Shown here in pieces: positions 5,114-12,613 of a stretch of 16,106 bases of DNA. Under the pieces are notes generated by a model that saw only the letters and a program-made list of their open reading frames with translations, was not told where the DNA came from and did no database searches. How positions within the stretch are numbered: the first letter of the stretch is position 1; each line of letters begins with the position of its first letter. This stretch comes from Acidobacteriota bacterium (GTDB taxonomy: Bacteria; Acidobacteriota; Blastocatellia; Pyrinomonadales; Pyrinomonadaceae), in the NCBI GenBank assembly GCA_963169175.1, contig CAUJFK010000258.1, positions 1-16,106 on the forward strand, given 5' to 3'. A program made the translations under genes and the position numbers.

Positions 5114-6487
5114 ATGAAATTCAAACAGTTCTATTTGGGATGTCTGGCTCACGCGTCTTATTACATCAGTTCAAATGGCGAGGCAGCAGTGATTGATCCT
5201 CAGCGCGATGTTACGCAGTATTTGGACGAGGCCGAAGCGAATGGAGACAAGATCAAATATGTGATCGAGACGCACTCGCACGCCGATTTTGTCAGCGGCC
5301 ATTTGGAACTGGCAAGACGGACGGGAGCCAAGATCATATTCGGCCAGCGTGCGAACACCGAATTCGAAACGCTGAAGGTTAAAGACGGTGACGAATTGCC
5401 ACTGGGCGACATAAACTTAAAGTTCCTGGAAACGCCGGGACATACGCCCGAAGGCATTACGATCCTGGCAATGGATACTGAGGATCCGACGGAACCGCTG
5501 AAAATGTTCACCGGCGACACGCTGTTCATCGGCGATGTCGGGCGGCCGGACCTGATCGGATCGAAAGGATTTACAGCGGAGCAGATGGCGTCGATGCTCT
5601 ATGACTCGCTGCACGAAAAGATCCTGCCGCTACCGGACGACACTTTGGTTTATCCGGCACACGGAGCGGGCAGTTTGTGCGGCAAATCGCTATCGTCCGA
5701 GACGTTCTCAACGCTTGGAGAACAGCGGCGCACAAATTACGCGCTACGTCCGATGTCGCGGGAGGAATTTATCATGGTAGTGGCCTCAGACCAGCCGGAA
5801 GTTCCTGCCTATTTTCCGATCAGCGCTTCTCAGAATCTGAAAGGCTCGGCCGACCTGGCAGACCTGCCAAAACCGGAACGCCTTAACAGCGAAACGATCG
5901 CGAACTTTGACGGTGTTGTCATCGACGTTCGGCCGGTCGCGCAGTACGGAGCCGGACATGTGCCGAACTCGATCAATATTGGCCTCGGCGGCCAGTTCGC
6001 TTCGTGGGCTGGAACGCTGATAACCGTCGGGACGCCGATCGCCATAGTTGCTGAAACTGAGGAGCAGGTCGATGAAGCTGTGATGCGTTTGGCCCGCGTT
6101 GGTGAAGAATCGGTAAAGGGTTTTATCCTTATCGCGGAATATGCCGGCGACAAGAAAACGGTTGAACAAATTCCCGTTGATCAGGTGAATCAGAAGCTAA
6201 ATGATAACATTCAGTTTGTTGACGTTCGTCGTCCGGCTGAACATGCAGCGGGACATGCGGCGAAAACGATGAACATTCCGCTCGACAAACTTTCACGCGA
6301 GATCGACCGGCTTGATCCCGACAAGCCGACATATATCATTTGCCAGGGCGGCTACCGGTCGAGCTTGGGTACAAGCATTTTAGAAAACGCAGGCTTTAAG
6401 CAGGTCTATAACACGACCGGTGGAACTAAAGCGTGGCTCGATGCCGGTCTGCCTAGCGAAGAGACCGCCGCAAAAGCCGCGTCGTAA
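5114..6487 (+). CDS. CstB-like persulfide dioxygenase / pseudo-rhodanese / rhodanese fusion
   Basis: A 457-residue protein with three domains. Residues 1-about 210 are a metallo-beta-lactamase fold: ETHSHADFVSGH (H54, H56, D58), TPGHTPE (H110), FTGDTLF (D135) and YPAHGAGS (H183), the pattern of ETHE1-type persulfide dioxygenases, which oxidise glutathione or other persulfides to sulfite. Residues about 260-345 form a rhodanese fold without the active Cys (VVIDVRPVAQYGAGHVPNS present, loop missing). Residues about 362-445 are a full rhodanese with IICQGGYRSS (C410). This order equals staphylococcal CstB, which makes thiosulfate from persulfide. ATG 5114 is chosen because GGGAG lies 8 nt before it; a GTG at 5105 overlaps that site. 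No sulfide:quinone reductase gene is in the window. Confidence 0.9.
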   Translation: MKFKQFYLGCLAHASYYISSNGEAAVIDPQRDVTQYLDEAEANGDKIKYVIETHSHADFVSGHLELARRTGAKIIFGQRANTEFETLKVKDGDELPLGDINLKFLETPGHTPEGITILAMDTEDPTEPLKMFTGDTLFIGDVGRPDLIGSKGFTAEQMASMLYDSLHEKILPLPDDTLVYPAHGAGSLCGKSLSSETFSTLGEQRRTNYALRPMSREEFIMVVASDQPEVPAYFPISASQNLKGSADLADLPKPERLNSETIANFDGVVIDVRPVAQYGAGHVPNSINIGLGGQFASWAGTLITVGTPIAIVAETEEQVDEAVMRLARVGEESVKGFILIAEYAGDKKTVEQIPVDQVNQKLNDNIQFVDVRRPAEHAAGHAAKTMNIPLDKLSREIDRLDPDKPTYIICQGGYRSSLGTSILENAGFKQVYNTTGGTKAWLDAGLPSEETAAKAAS

Positions 6488-6546
6488 GAGTTTGCGTTTC
6501 GCCAACGTTCTCAGTGAATTCGGACCATGTTGTTTTATTTGTTCCT

Positions 6547-6603
6547 CTTATTCATCTAATTCCGTGGTCATGCTTATGAAAGCCACGGAATTAGATGAAT
6601 AAG
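6547..6603. repeat. Perfect 21-bp inverted repeat (hairpin) after the CstB-like gene
   Basis: CTTATTCATCTAATTCCGTGG (6547-6567) is exactly complementary to 6583-6603, with a 15-nt loop that itself contains TCAT-GCTT-ATGA. Beyond the arms the right side holds a second partial copy of the TTCATCTTATTC-type unit, so the element looks like an inverted pair of REP-like units. It lies 60 nt after the CstB-like stop and may end or weaken transcription towards the lipoprotein gene. Confidence 0.75.
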
Positions 6604-6668
6604 ATGAACAAGAGGAAAAACCCGTAAACATGGCGCCTTGGACGTGACGCAAGAGAGGTAACGAAACC

Positions 6669-7091
6669 ATGAACAAAAATATTCGAAGAACAGCGATTTT
6701 GTTTGTTTTGGGCCTGGCGGCAATGGCTTGCACTACGATGCCGACGCGTACTTCTGACTCTCGGGCAGTTGCTAAGCTTGGCGTAAGCGAAATGGCACCG
6801 GCTGAGGCGAAGCCGTTGGTCGAGGCGGCATATTCGCAGTTCATCGATGTGCGGACGCCTGAGGAATATGCGGCAGGCCATGCGTATCGAGCGAGAAATA
6901 TTCCGCTCGATAAACTGATGGACAATCTCGGTGTTATCGAAAAAAATGAGCCGGTCTATCTGATCTGCGCGACAGGCCGCCGGTCTATGGAGGCAGCGAA
7001 GATGCTGAACGAGGCCGGTTATCCGCAAACGATCAGTATTGCGGGCGGAACCACCGCCTGGGAAAACGCCGGGATGCCGATGCAAAAATAG
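6669..7091 (+). CDS. Rhodanese-domain lipoprotein
   Basis: A 140-residue protein with an N-terminal export signal: MNKNIRR is basic, TAILFVLGLAAMA is hydrophobic, and Cys21 follows a loose lipobox (A-M-A-C). The rhodanese domain then shows SQFIDVRTPEEYAAGHAYRARNIPLDKL, LICATGRRSMEAAKM with the active Cys100, and ISIAGGTTAWENAG. It should act in the periplasm, anchored by lipid, unlike the other rhodaneses here. It thus completes a set with cytoplasmic, membrane and periplasmic sulfurtransferases. GAGAGG lies about 10 nt before the ATG. A 30-codon membrane peptide gene follows after 8 nt. If the lipobox is not used, the protein would be membrane-anchored or secreted. Confidence 0.87.
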   Translation: MNKNIRRTAILFVLGLAAMACTTMPTRTSDSRAVAKLGVSEMAPAEAKPLVEAAYSQFIDVRTPEEYAAGHAYRARNIPLDKLMDNLGVIEKNEPVYLICATGRRSMEAAKMLNEAGYPQTISIAGGTTAWENAGMPMQK

Positions 7092-7099
7092 GTGAAGTT

Positions 7100-7192
7100 A
7101 TGTGGTACGACATTGCATGGTTCGTCGGATTGGTAGGCATTTGGCTGCTTTTGCAGCTTGTCATATTGCCGCGCCTTGGTTACTCGACCTGA
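7100..7192 (+). CDS. 30-aa single-pass membrane peptide in the sulfur operon
   Basis: ATG TGG TAC GAC opens a 31-codon frame that ends in TGA. The peptide begins MWYDIAWFVGLVGIW, continues LLLQLVILP and ends RLGYST. Residues about 5-23 form one hydrophobic helix, with aromatic residues at the front and a positive Arg25 after it, so the C-terminus probably stays in the cytoplasm. GGTGA lies 5 nt before the ATG, and the gene is 8 nt behind the lipoprotein rhodanese stop, so co-expression is likely. The ending ILPRLG(x)(S/P)T resembles, from memory, very small unannotated proteins next to sulfurtransferase and thioredoxin genes. No function can be assigned; a membrane adaptor or small subunit is the natural guess. 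Confidence 0.65.
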   Translation: MWYDIAWFVGLVGIWLLLQLVILPRLGYST

Positions 7193-7343
7193 ATGCGCGG
7201 AGCATGCGACGCCGGGTCCCGGCGTGAGTCAGACGAAGATGCGGAAAAATGATTTGGGATATGTCAGATCGGAGCCAGCATTCGGAAAACGAAGCTGTCT
7301 AAAAATATCGAATTCAACTACAGATGCCCACGCTTCAGAGGCC

Positions 7344-7692
7344 GTGTCAAAACTTTCTTAAACTGCGGAGCAGTGGCAGAATGTAGCCGCGGGTGGAGCA
7401 CAGCGGAACCCGTGGGTATGACGAAAACGAGACTCTAGCCCACGTAGCGGGCGACAGAGTGGTATATAACATCTATTACTCTTGTTAATTTAGCGAAAGC
7501 CTGCCGCCCGCTACACGGGCTATGAGATATAGGCTCGAATAACCCTGCGTTTCGCTTCACCTACGGCTGCAAAAATGCCGTTGCTCCGCAGCTTTTTAGG
7601 GCTGTGTCACAGACTCGTTTGGCAAAGGCTTAACAGGTCACGTCGTTACGTCAAAACGGCTTGAATCTGCGGCAGCTAAATAGTTTTGACAC
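7344..7692. mobile_element. Nested palindromic element with 10-bp terminal inverted repeats (MITE/REP cluster-like)
   Basis: GTGTCAAAAC at 7344-7353 is exactly inverted at 7683-7692. Inside lie CTGCGGAGCA (7363-7372) with TGCTCCGCAG (7582-7591), CCGCGGGT (7387-7394) with ACCCGTGG (7408-7415, one wobble), and 18-bp arms starting TAGCCCACGTAG (7436-7453) and ending in 7505-7522 with two mismatches. No transposase gene and no clear target duplication are seen. A non-autonomous element or a cluster of REP palindromes fits. Confidence 0.45.
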
Positions 7693-7730
7693 TTACTCGT
7701 GAACCGGTAGAAGTCGGACTTGACGGAGGG

Positions 7731-7813
7731 AGCAACAAACTGAAGTTTGTTGGCTGCGCCGTTGCACGCATTTGCGGACATTATCACGGGAGCAACAAAC
7801 TAAAGTTTGTTGG
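7731..7813. repeat. Two direct copies, 60 bp apart, of a 23-bp hairpin unit
   Basis: AGCAACAAACTGAAGTTTGTTGG (7731-7753) recurs at 7791-7813 with one base changed. Each copy is itself palindromic: CAACAAACT, 2-nt centre, AGTTTGTTG. Both are preceded by GGG. The AACT-(N)A-AGTT core is the same as in the REP-like repeats around the transposase at 12611. They end 50 nt before the large secreted protein gene. Confidence 0.8.
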
Positions 7814-7863
7814 ACAGTTATTTAACAAGCCTTTTTCAACCTTTCATTTTCTGGAGGAATCAG

Positions 7864-10800
7864 ATGCCTTTCCGCATTGGTCGAAACTCGCGTGTTCACA
7901 TCGGACGCTGCCGTTTTCTGTTTGCATTGTTTGTTGTCCCGATGCTTTTTTCGTTTGCTTATTCGCAGAGCGTCGATCGGTCGATGTATCAGAGCATGCG
8001 GTGGCGAATGATTGGGCCGTTTCGCGCCGGGCGAACGGTCGGAGCGGTTGGGATAGCGAGCCAGCCGAATGTGTTTTTTATCGGCGTAAACAACGGCGGT
8101 GTTTGGAAAACGACCGATGCGGGCCGCACGTGGAAGCCGATATTTGACGACCAGCCGACCGGTTCGATCGGCGACATCGCCATCGCTCCTTCCGATCCAA
8201 ATGTGATCTATGTAGGCAGCGGCGAAGGCCTTCAACGGCCCGACCTTTCGACCGGCGACGGAATGTATAGATCGCGCGACGGCGGAAAAACATGGGAACA
8301 TCGCGGCCTGCGCGAAGGTCAGCAGATAGCGGGCATTTCTGTCGATCCGAAAACCCCCGACCGGCTGTTCGTCGCAGTTCTCGGACATCCATACGGGCCG
8401 AATACAGAACGCGGCGTCTATCGTTCGACGAACGGCGGAACGACATTCGAACGCGTACTTTATAAAGATGAAAACACGGGCGCGTTTCAGGTTGAGATCG
8501 ATCAGTCCGACCCGAATATCGTTTATGCCGACCTTTGGGCCGGCCGGCAAGGGCCGTGGGAAAACGGTGCGTGGCAAGGCAAGGAAAGCGGCTTTTTCAA
8601 ATCGACAGACGGCGGAACAACATGGAAGAAGATAACCGACGGTTTTCCTACGATCGAACAGGGCCTTGGCCGCATCGGCTTTGCGATCTCGCGTTCTGAC
8701 CCGCGCATTCTTTACGCAACTGTGGATGCGCAAGCGAGATTTGGCGGAGTTTACCGCTCGGCAAACGCGGGCGAAAGCTGGACGCGCGTAAACGGCGACC
8801 CGAGGCTCTGGGGCCGCGGCAGCGATTTTGCTGAGCTAAAAGTACATCCTAAAGACCCGAATACCGTTATTGTCGCAAACGTCGCATCGTTCAAATCGAC
8901 GGACGGCGGAGAGACGTTTTCCGGCTTTCGCGGTGCGCCCGGCGGCGACGATTATCACCGCATCTGGATCAATCCGGACAACCCGGACATCATTCTTTTC
9001 GGCGTCGATCAAGGCGCGACGATCACGGTGAACGGCGGCGAAACATGGTCGAGTTGGTACAACCAGCCGACAGCCCAGTTTTATCACGTCAGTACCGATA
9101 ACCAATGGCCGTATTGGGTGTGCGGCGGCCAGCAGGAAAGCGGCTCGGCGTGCGTTGCATCGCGCGGGCGAACGGGTGCGATCGGGGCGTGGGATTGGGA
9201 GACCGTCGGAGTTGAGGAATACGGATATGTCGCACCCGATCCGCTCGATCCAAACATCGTTTACGGTGGAAAGATCACGCGTTTCGACCGCCGCACGCGG
9301 CAGGTCCAGAATATCGCGCCCGAGGCGGTACGGACAGGGAAATACCGCTTTCTCAGGACCGCTCCGGTCATATTCTCGCCGGTCGATAAAAAGTCTCTTT
9401 ACTATGCGGGTAATGTCGTATTCAAGACCGTCAACGGCGGCCAAAGCTGGCAGGTGATAAGCCCCGATCTCTCGCGTGAGAAATGGGACGTGCCCGACAA
9501 CGTCGGAATTTATAAGACAAAAGATATGGAAACGATGCCGCGGCGGGGCGTCGTTTACACGCTGGCGCCGTCGTATAAAGACATAAACACGATCTGGGCC
9601 GGAACGGACGACGGTTTGATCCAAGTAACGCGCGATGGCGGAAAGGCGTGGAAAAATGTATCGCCGCCGCCGCTTGGTTCATGGGCAAAGGTTTCATTGA
9701 TCGACGCGGGCCGGTTCGACGCAAACACGGCATACGCGGCGATAAACACATTTCGCCTCGACGACCTGCGGCCGCATATTTACCGGACGCACGACGGCGG
9801 CCGGACGTGGAAGGAGATCGTAAATGGACTTCCCGACGGTGGAATTGTCAATGCTGTTCGCGAAGATCCGGTACGCAAAGGGCTGCTTTATTGCGGTACC
9901 GAACAGGCGGTTTATTTTTCGATAGACGACGGCGAGAACTGGCAGCCGCTGAGGTTGAATATGCCCGCGACGTCGATCCGCGATCTGGTGATAAAGGACG
10001 ACGACGTGGTTGTCGGCACGCACGGGCGTTCGTTTTGGATACTCGACGACGTTACGCCGCTTAGGCAGATGTCGAGGCAGATCACCGGTTCGGAGGCATA
10101 CCTGTTTGCACCGCAGCGGGCGACGCGCGTTAAACGAAGCCTGCATACCGACACGCCGTTTCCGCCCGAAGAACCCGCGGGCGAAAATCCGCCGGATGGG
10201 GCGATCATCAATTATTTTTTGAAGGCCGCGGCAAGTTCGCCGATCACGTTGGAAATTACCGACGCCGCCGGGAAATTGGTCCGCAAATTTGCAAGCGACG
10301 ACAAACCGCTCGCGGCCGACCCGACGCGGATCAATCCGCCTGAGTATTGGATCAGGCCGTTTCAGCCGTTAAAGAACGAGGCCGGAATGCAGCGTTTCGT
10401 TTGGGACCTTTTGTATCCAAATCCTCCCGCCGACAACTACGATCTGCCGATCTCGGCCGTCTATCGCGACACACCGTGGGCGCCACAAGGGCCGGCGGTT
10501 TTGCCGGGTGTTTATACACTGAAATTGACGGTTGACGGCAAGAGTTACACTCAAAAACTAAACGTCAGAATGGACCCGCGGGTTAAAACGCTGCCGCTCG
10601 GGTTAAAACAGCAATTCGATCTTTCGATCGCGGCATACAACGGGATCGGAAAGGCCCGTTCGATGGCGAACGAGGCCCGGCGAATGATCGCGGACCTCGA
10701 AAAAAATTCGCCGAACAGCCCGTCGCTTCCTAAATTGCGCATCCTGCTCAACGGCCAACCGCCGCGTCCTGGAACCGCAATTGCCATCGCCGATCTGCCG

Positions 10801-10977
10801 CTCGCCCGCCTCGCCGGTGCGTTCGGCCAATTGCTCGACCTACTGCAAGACGCCGACGTCGCCCCGAGTACCCAAGCCGTCGCGGCGGCCAGAGATCTCC
10901 AAACGGCGATGACAAAGGTCGAATCGTTATGGATCATTGAAACGGCAAAGATAACAACAGGCGTTAGGTCGAACTAG
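7864..10977 (+). CDS. Secreted VPS10/sortilin-like Asp-box beta-propeller protein
   Basis: A 1037-residue exported protein. The N-terminus has basic residues and the hydrophobic stretch FLFALFVVPMLFSFA, with likely signal peptidase cleavage near AYS-QS (about 34). At least eleven Asp-box motifs of the form (S/T)xDGGxTW follow between residues 83 and about 690, for example TTDAGRTW, SRDGGKTW, STDGGTTW, THDGGRTW and SIDDGENW; these mark blades of two propellers as in VPS10/sialidase-like proteins. After GTHGRSFWILDD comes an Ig-like strand region (ITLEITDAAGKLVRKF) and a helical C-terminus. Glycan or protein binding, or hydrolysis, is possible; no catalytic site was identified. ATG 7864 is chosen because GGAGG lies 7 nt before it. 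It appears to be transcribed alone. Confidence 0.9.
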   Translation: MPFRIGRNSRVHIGRCRFLFALFVVPMLFSFAYSQSVDRSMYQSMRWRMIGPFRAGRTVGAVGIASQPNVFFIGVNNGGVWKTTDAGRTWKPIFDDQPTGSIGDIAIAPSDPNVIYVGSGEGLQRPDLSTGDGMYRSRDGGKTWEHRGLREGQQIAGISVDPKTPDRLFVAVLGHPYGPNTERGVYRSTNGGTTFERVLYKDENTGAFQVEIDQSDPNIVYADLWAGRQGPWENGAWQGKESGFFKSTDGGTTWKKITDGFPTIEQGLGRIGFAISRSDPRILYATVDAQARFGGVYRSANAGESWTRVNGDPRLWGRGSDFAELKVHPKDPNTVIVANVASFKSTDGGETFSGFRGAPGGDDYHRIWINPDNPDIILFGVDQGATITVNGGETWSSWYNQPTAQFYHVSTDNQWPYWVCGGQQESGSACVASRGRTGAIGAWDWETVGVEEYGYVAPDPLDPNIVYGGKITRFDRRTRQVQNIAPEAVRTGKYRFLRTAPVIFSPVDKKSLYYAGNVVFKTVNGGQSWQVISPDLSREKWDVPDNVGIYKTKDMETMPRRGVVYTLAPSYKDINTIWAGTDDGLIQVTRDGGKAWKNVSPPPLGSWAKVSLIDAGRFDANTAYAAINTFRLDDLRPHIYRTHDGGRTWKEIVNGLPDGGIVNAVREDPVRKGLLYCGTEQAVYFSIDDGENWQPLRLNMPATSIRDLVIKDDDVVVGTHGRSFWILDDVTPLRQMSRQITGSEAYLFAPQRATRVKRSLHTDTPFPPEEPAGENPPDGAIINYFLKAAASSPITLEITDAAGKLVRKFASDDKPLAADPTRINPPEYWIRPFQPLKNEAGMQRFVWDLLYPNPPADNYDLPISAVYRDTPWAPQGPAVLPGVYTLKLTVDGKSYTQKLNVRMDPRVKTLPLGLKQQFDLSIAAYNGIGKARSMANEARRMIADLEKNSPNSPSLPKLRILLNGQPPRPGTAIAIADLPLARLAGAFGQLLDLLQDADVAPSTQAVAAARDLQTAMTKVESLWIIETAKITTGVRSN

Positions 10978-10992
10978 CGAGATCAGATTGCA

Positions 10993-11061
10993 GAAGTCCG
11001 CGCGTAAGCAAGGGCTTAATGCTCAAGCTGAATGTTAAGCCCTTGATAAAGCGCGGGCTTC
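10993..11061. repeat. Nested inverted repeat after the Asp-box protein gene
   Basis: CAAGGGCTTAA (11009-11019) pairs perfectly with TTAAGCCCTTG (11035-11045). Outside it, GAAGTCCGCGC (10993-11003) pairs with GCGCGGGCTTC (11051-11061) with one G-U position. The structure starts 16 nt after the stop codon and could end transcription, although it lacks a T-run. The build, two stems stacked around an asymmetric interior loop, is that of paired REP units. Confidence 0.7.
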
Positions 11062-11118
11062 GGCATTGTGCTTGCGTGCGATAACATATAGACATCATTT
11101 GGTTTAGGAATTTTACTA

Positions 11119-12507
11119 ATGTCAACAAACACACGTATAGAAACAGATTCGATGGGCGAGATCGAGGTACCGTCGGATGTTTATTGGGGAGCGCAGACGC
11201 AGCGGTCGTTGAAGCATTTCAACATCGGGTTCGATGTTATGCCGCGCGAGGTCATTCGCGCTTTAGGCATTTTGAAGAAGGCGGCGGCGATCGTAAATAA
11301 CGATTTGGGAAAATTGGACGACGACAAACTGAAGTTTATCGGACAGGCTGCGGATGAGGTTATTGAGGGGAAACTGGATGAGCATTTTCCGCTGCGGGTT
11401 TGGCAGACAGGGTCGGGAACGCAGACGAACATGAACGCGAACGAGGTCATCTCGAACCGCGCGATCGAGATCGCGGGCGGCGAGATGGGTTCGAAAAAGC
11501 CTGTGCATCCGAACGACGATGTGAACAAATCGCAGTCGTCGAACGACACGTTCCCGACGGCCATGTACATCGCGGCCGCCGAACGGCTGACGGCATTGAT
11601 CCCCGAAGTTCAGAGAATAAGCGACGCGATAAAGGCAAAGGCAAAAGAGTTTGAAGGCGTCGTAAAGATCGGCCGGACGCATTTGCAGGACGCGACGCCG
11701 GTGACCGTTTCGCAGGAATTTAATGGCTGGGCAAACTTGATCGACCGCGATATCGAGAGATTGCGATTGGTAATGCCGGGCTTGCTCGATCTTGCAATCG
11801 GCGGAACGGCGGTCGGGACCGGCTTGAACGCGCACCCGGAATTTGCGGAACGTGCGGCGGCAAAGATCGCGGAATTGACCGGCCTGCCGTTCAAATCGCA
11901 CCCCGATAAATTTGCCGCTTTGTCGGCGCATGATGAAGTTGTGTTTGCCTCGGGGGCGTTGAAAACTCTCGCCGCTTCTTTGATGAAGATTGCCAACGAC
12001 ATTCGCTGGCTTGCTTCGGGCCCGCGGTGCGGGATCGGCGAAATTTCGCTGCCGGAAAATGAACCGGGAAGTTCGATAATGCCGGGCAAGGTCAATCCAA
12101 CACAAAGCGAGGCGATGACAATGGTAGCGGTCCAGGTTTTCGGCAATGACGCCGCGATCGGGTTTGCCGGTTCGCAAGGGAACTTTGAGCTAAACGTTTT
12201 CAAGCCGGTGATGATTCACAATTTTCTGCATTCTGTCCGGCTTATCCACGACGCCAGCCACGGTTTCGTCGATTACTGCATCGCCGGCATCGAACTCAAC
12301 CGCGAACGGATCGCTCAATATCTGAACGATTCGCTAATGCTCGTAACCGCGTTGAACCAGCATATCGGCTACGACAACGCCGCCAAGATCGCCAAATACG
12401 CGCACAAGAAGGGAATTTCGCTTAAAGAATCGGCGGTTGAACTGAATTTGTTGGCGCCTGAAAAGTTCGACGAACTCGTAGTGCCTGAGCGAATGACGCG
12501 GCCCTAA
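11119..12507 (+). CDS. fumC: Class II fumarate hydratase
   Basis: A 462-residue homotetrameric, iron-free fumarase, which hydrates fumarate to L-malate in the citric acid cycle. Landmarks: GEIEVPSDVYWGAQTQRS, SGTQTNMNANEVISNRA (about 98-115), SQSSNDTFPTAM (about 138-149), GRTHLQDATPV with the catalytic H188, and the family signature GSSIMPGKVNP (317-327), whose S318 is the catalytic-base serine at the same number as in E. coli FumC. The pattern SGTQTNMN and the length separate it from aspartase and argininosuccinate lyase, though aspartase cannot be excluded by signature alone. AGGA lies 9 nt before the ATG. It is flanked by repeats on both sides and appears monocistronic. Confidence 0.96.
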   Translation: MSTNTRIETDSMGEIEVPSDVYWGAQTQRSLKHFNIGFDVMPREVIRALGILKKAAAIVNNDLGKLDDDKLKFIGQAADEVIEGKLDEHFPLRVWQTGSGTQTNMNANEVISNRAIEIAGGEMGSKKPVHPNDDVNKSQSSNDTFPTAMYIAAAERLTALIPEVQRISDAIKAKAKEFEGVVKIGRTHLQDATPVTVSQEFNGWANLIDRDIERLRLVMPGLLDLAIGGTAVGTGLNAHPEFAERAAAKIAELTGLPFKSHPDKFAALSAHDEVVFASGALKTLAASLMKIANDIRWLASGPRCGIGEISLPENEPGSSIMPGKVNPTQSEAMTMVAVQVFGNDAAIGFAGSQGNFELNVFKPVMIHNFLHSVRLIHDASHGFVDYCIAGIELNRERIAQYLNDSLMLVTALNQHIGYDNAAKIAKYAHKKGISLKESAVELNLLAPEKFDELVVPERMTRP

Positions 12508-12546
12508 AGCCGGACGGAACCCGAACTTTATTTGGGATTACTGGAG

Positions 12547-12613
12547 TTGCGAACTAAAGGGCGGGTTTCTGAAGAAGTAGTTGCGAACTAAAGTTCGCGT
12601 TCCTAAAGAAATG
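12547..12613. repeat. Two tandem REP-like units before the REP transposase
   Basis: Two 34-bp units begin TTGCGAACTAAAG at 12547 and 12581. The second carries a perfect GCGAACT-AA-AGTTCGC palindrome (12583-12598) and is preceded by GTAG (12577-12580), the tetranucleotide often seen at the foot of REP sequences. The first copy has lost half of the palindrome. The second unit runs to the transposase start codon. Confidence 0.8.

Larger units (their letters stand above)
7193..7863. other. 671-bp gene-free region rich in palindromes
   Basis: No reading frame here has protein-like composition or a ribosome site. A short perfect palindrome ACGCCGGG-T-CCCGGCGT (7209-7225) lies 17 nt after the membrane peptide gene and may act as a terminator stem, though no T-run follows. 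The rest holds nested inverted repeats (7344-7692), two direct copies of a 23-bp hairpin unit (7731 and 7791), and the ribosome site GGAGG for the next gene. Confidence 0.7.

Noticed and set aside
7158..7361. 67-codon frame overlapping the membrane peptide
   Set aside because: It starts inside the 30-aa gene, has no ribosome site, and covers the GC palindrome at 7209-7225.
7731..7813. CRISPR-like repeat-spacer pattern
   Set aside because: There are only two copies, the units are short hairpins and no cas gene is present; REP-type repeats fit better.
7686..8147. 153-codon plus-strand frame covering the 23-bp repeat pair
   Set aside because: It contains the repeats as coding sequence and overlaps the well-supported Asp-box gene in another frame.
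7822..8733. 303-codon open frame on the minus strand opposite the Asp-box gene
   Set aside because: It lies wholly opposite a gene with signal peptide and Asp-box repeats and its composition is Arg/Ala/His-rich, a mirror of the coding strand.
11066..11092. fumC promoter
   Set aside because: Only TTGTGC and TATAGA with a 15-nt spacer could be found, too weak to list.
11263..12177. 304-codon minus-strand frame inside fumC
   Set aside because: fumC is complete with all signature motifs; the antisense frame shows no known motif.
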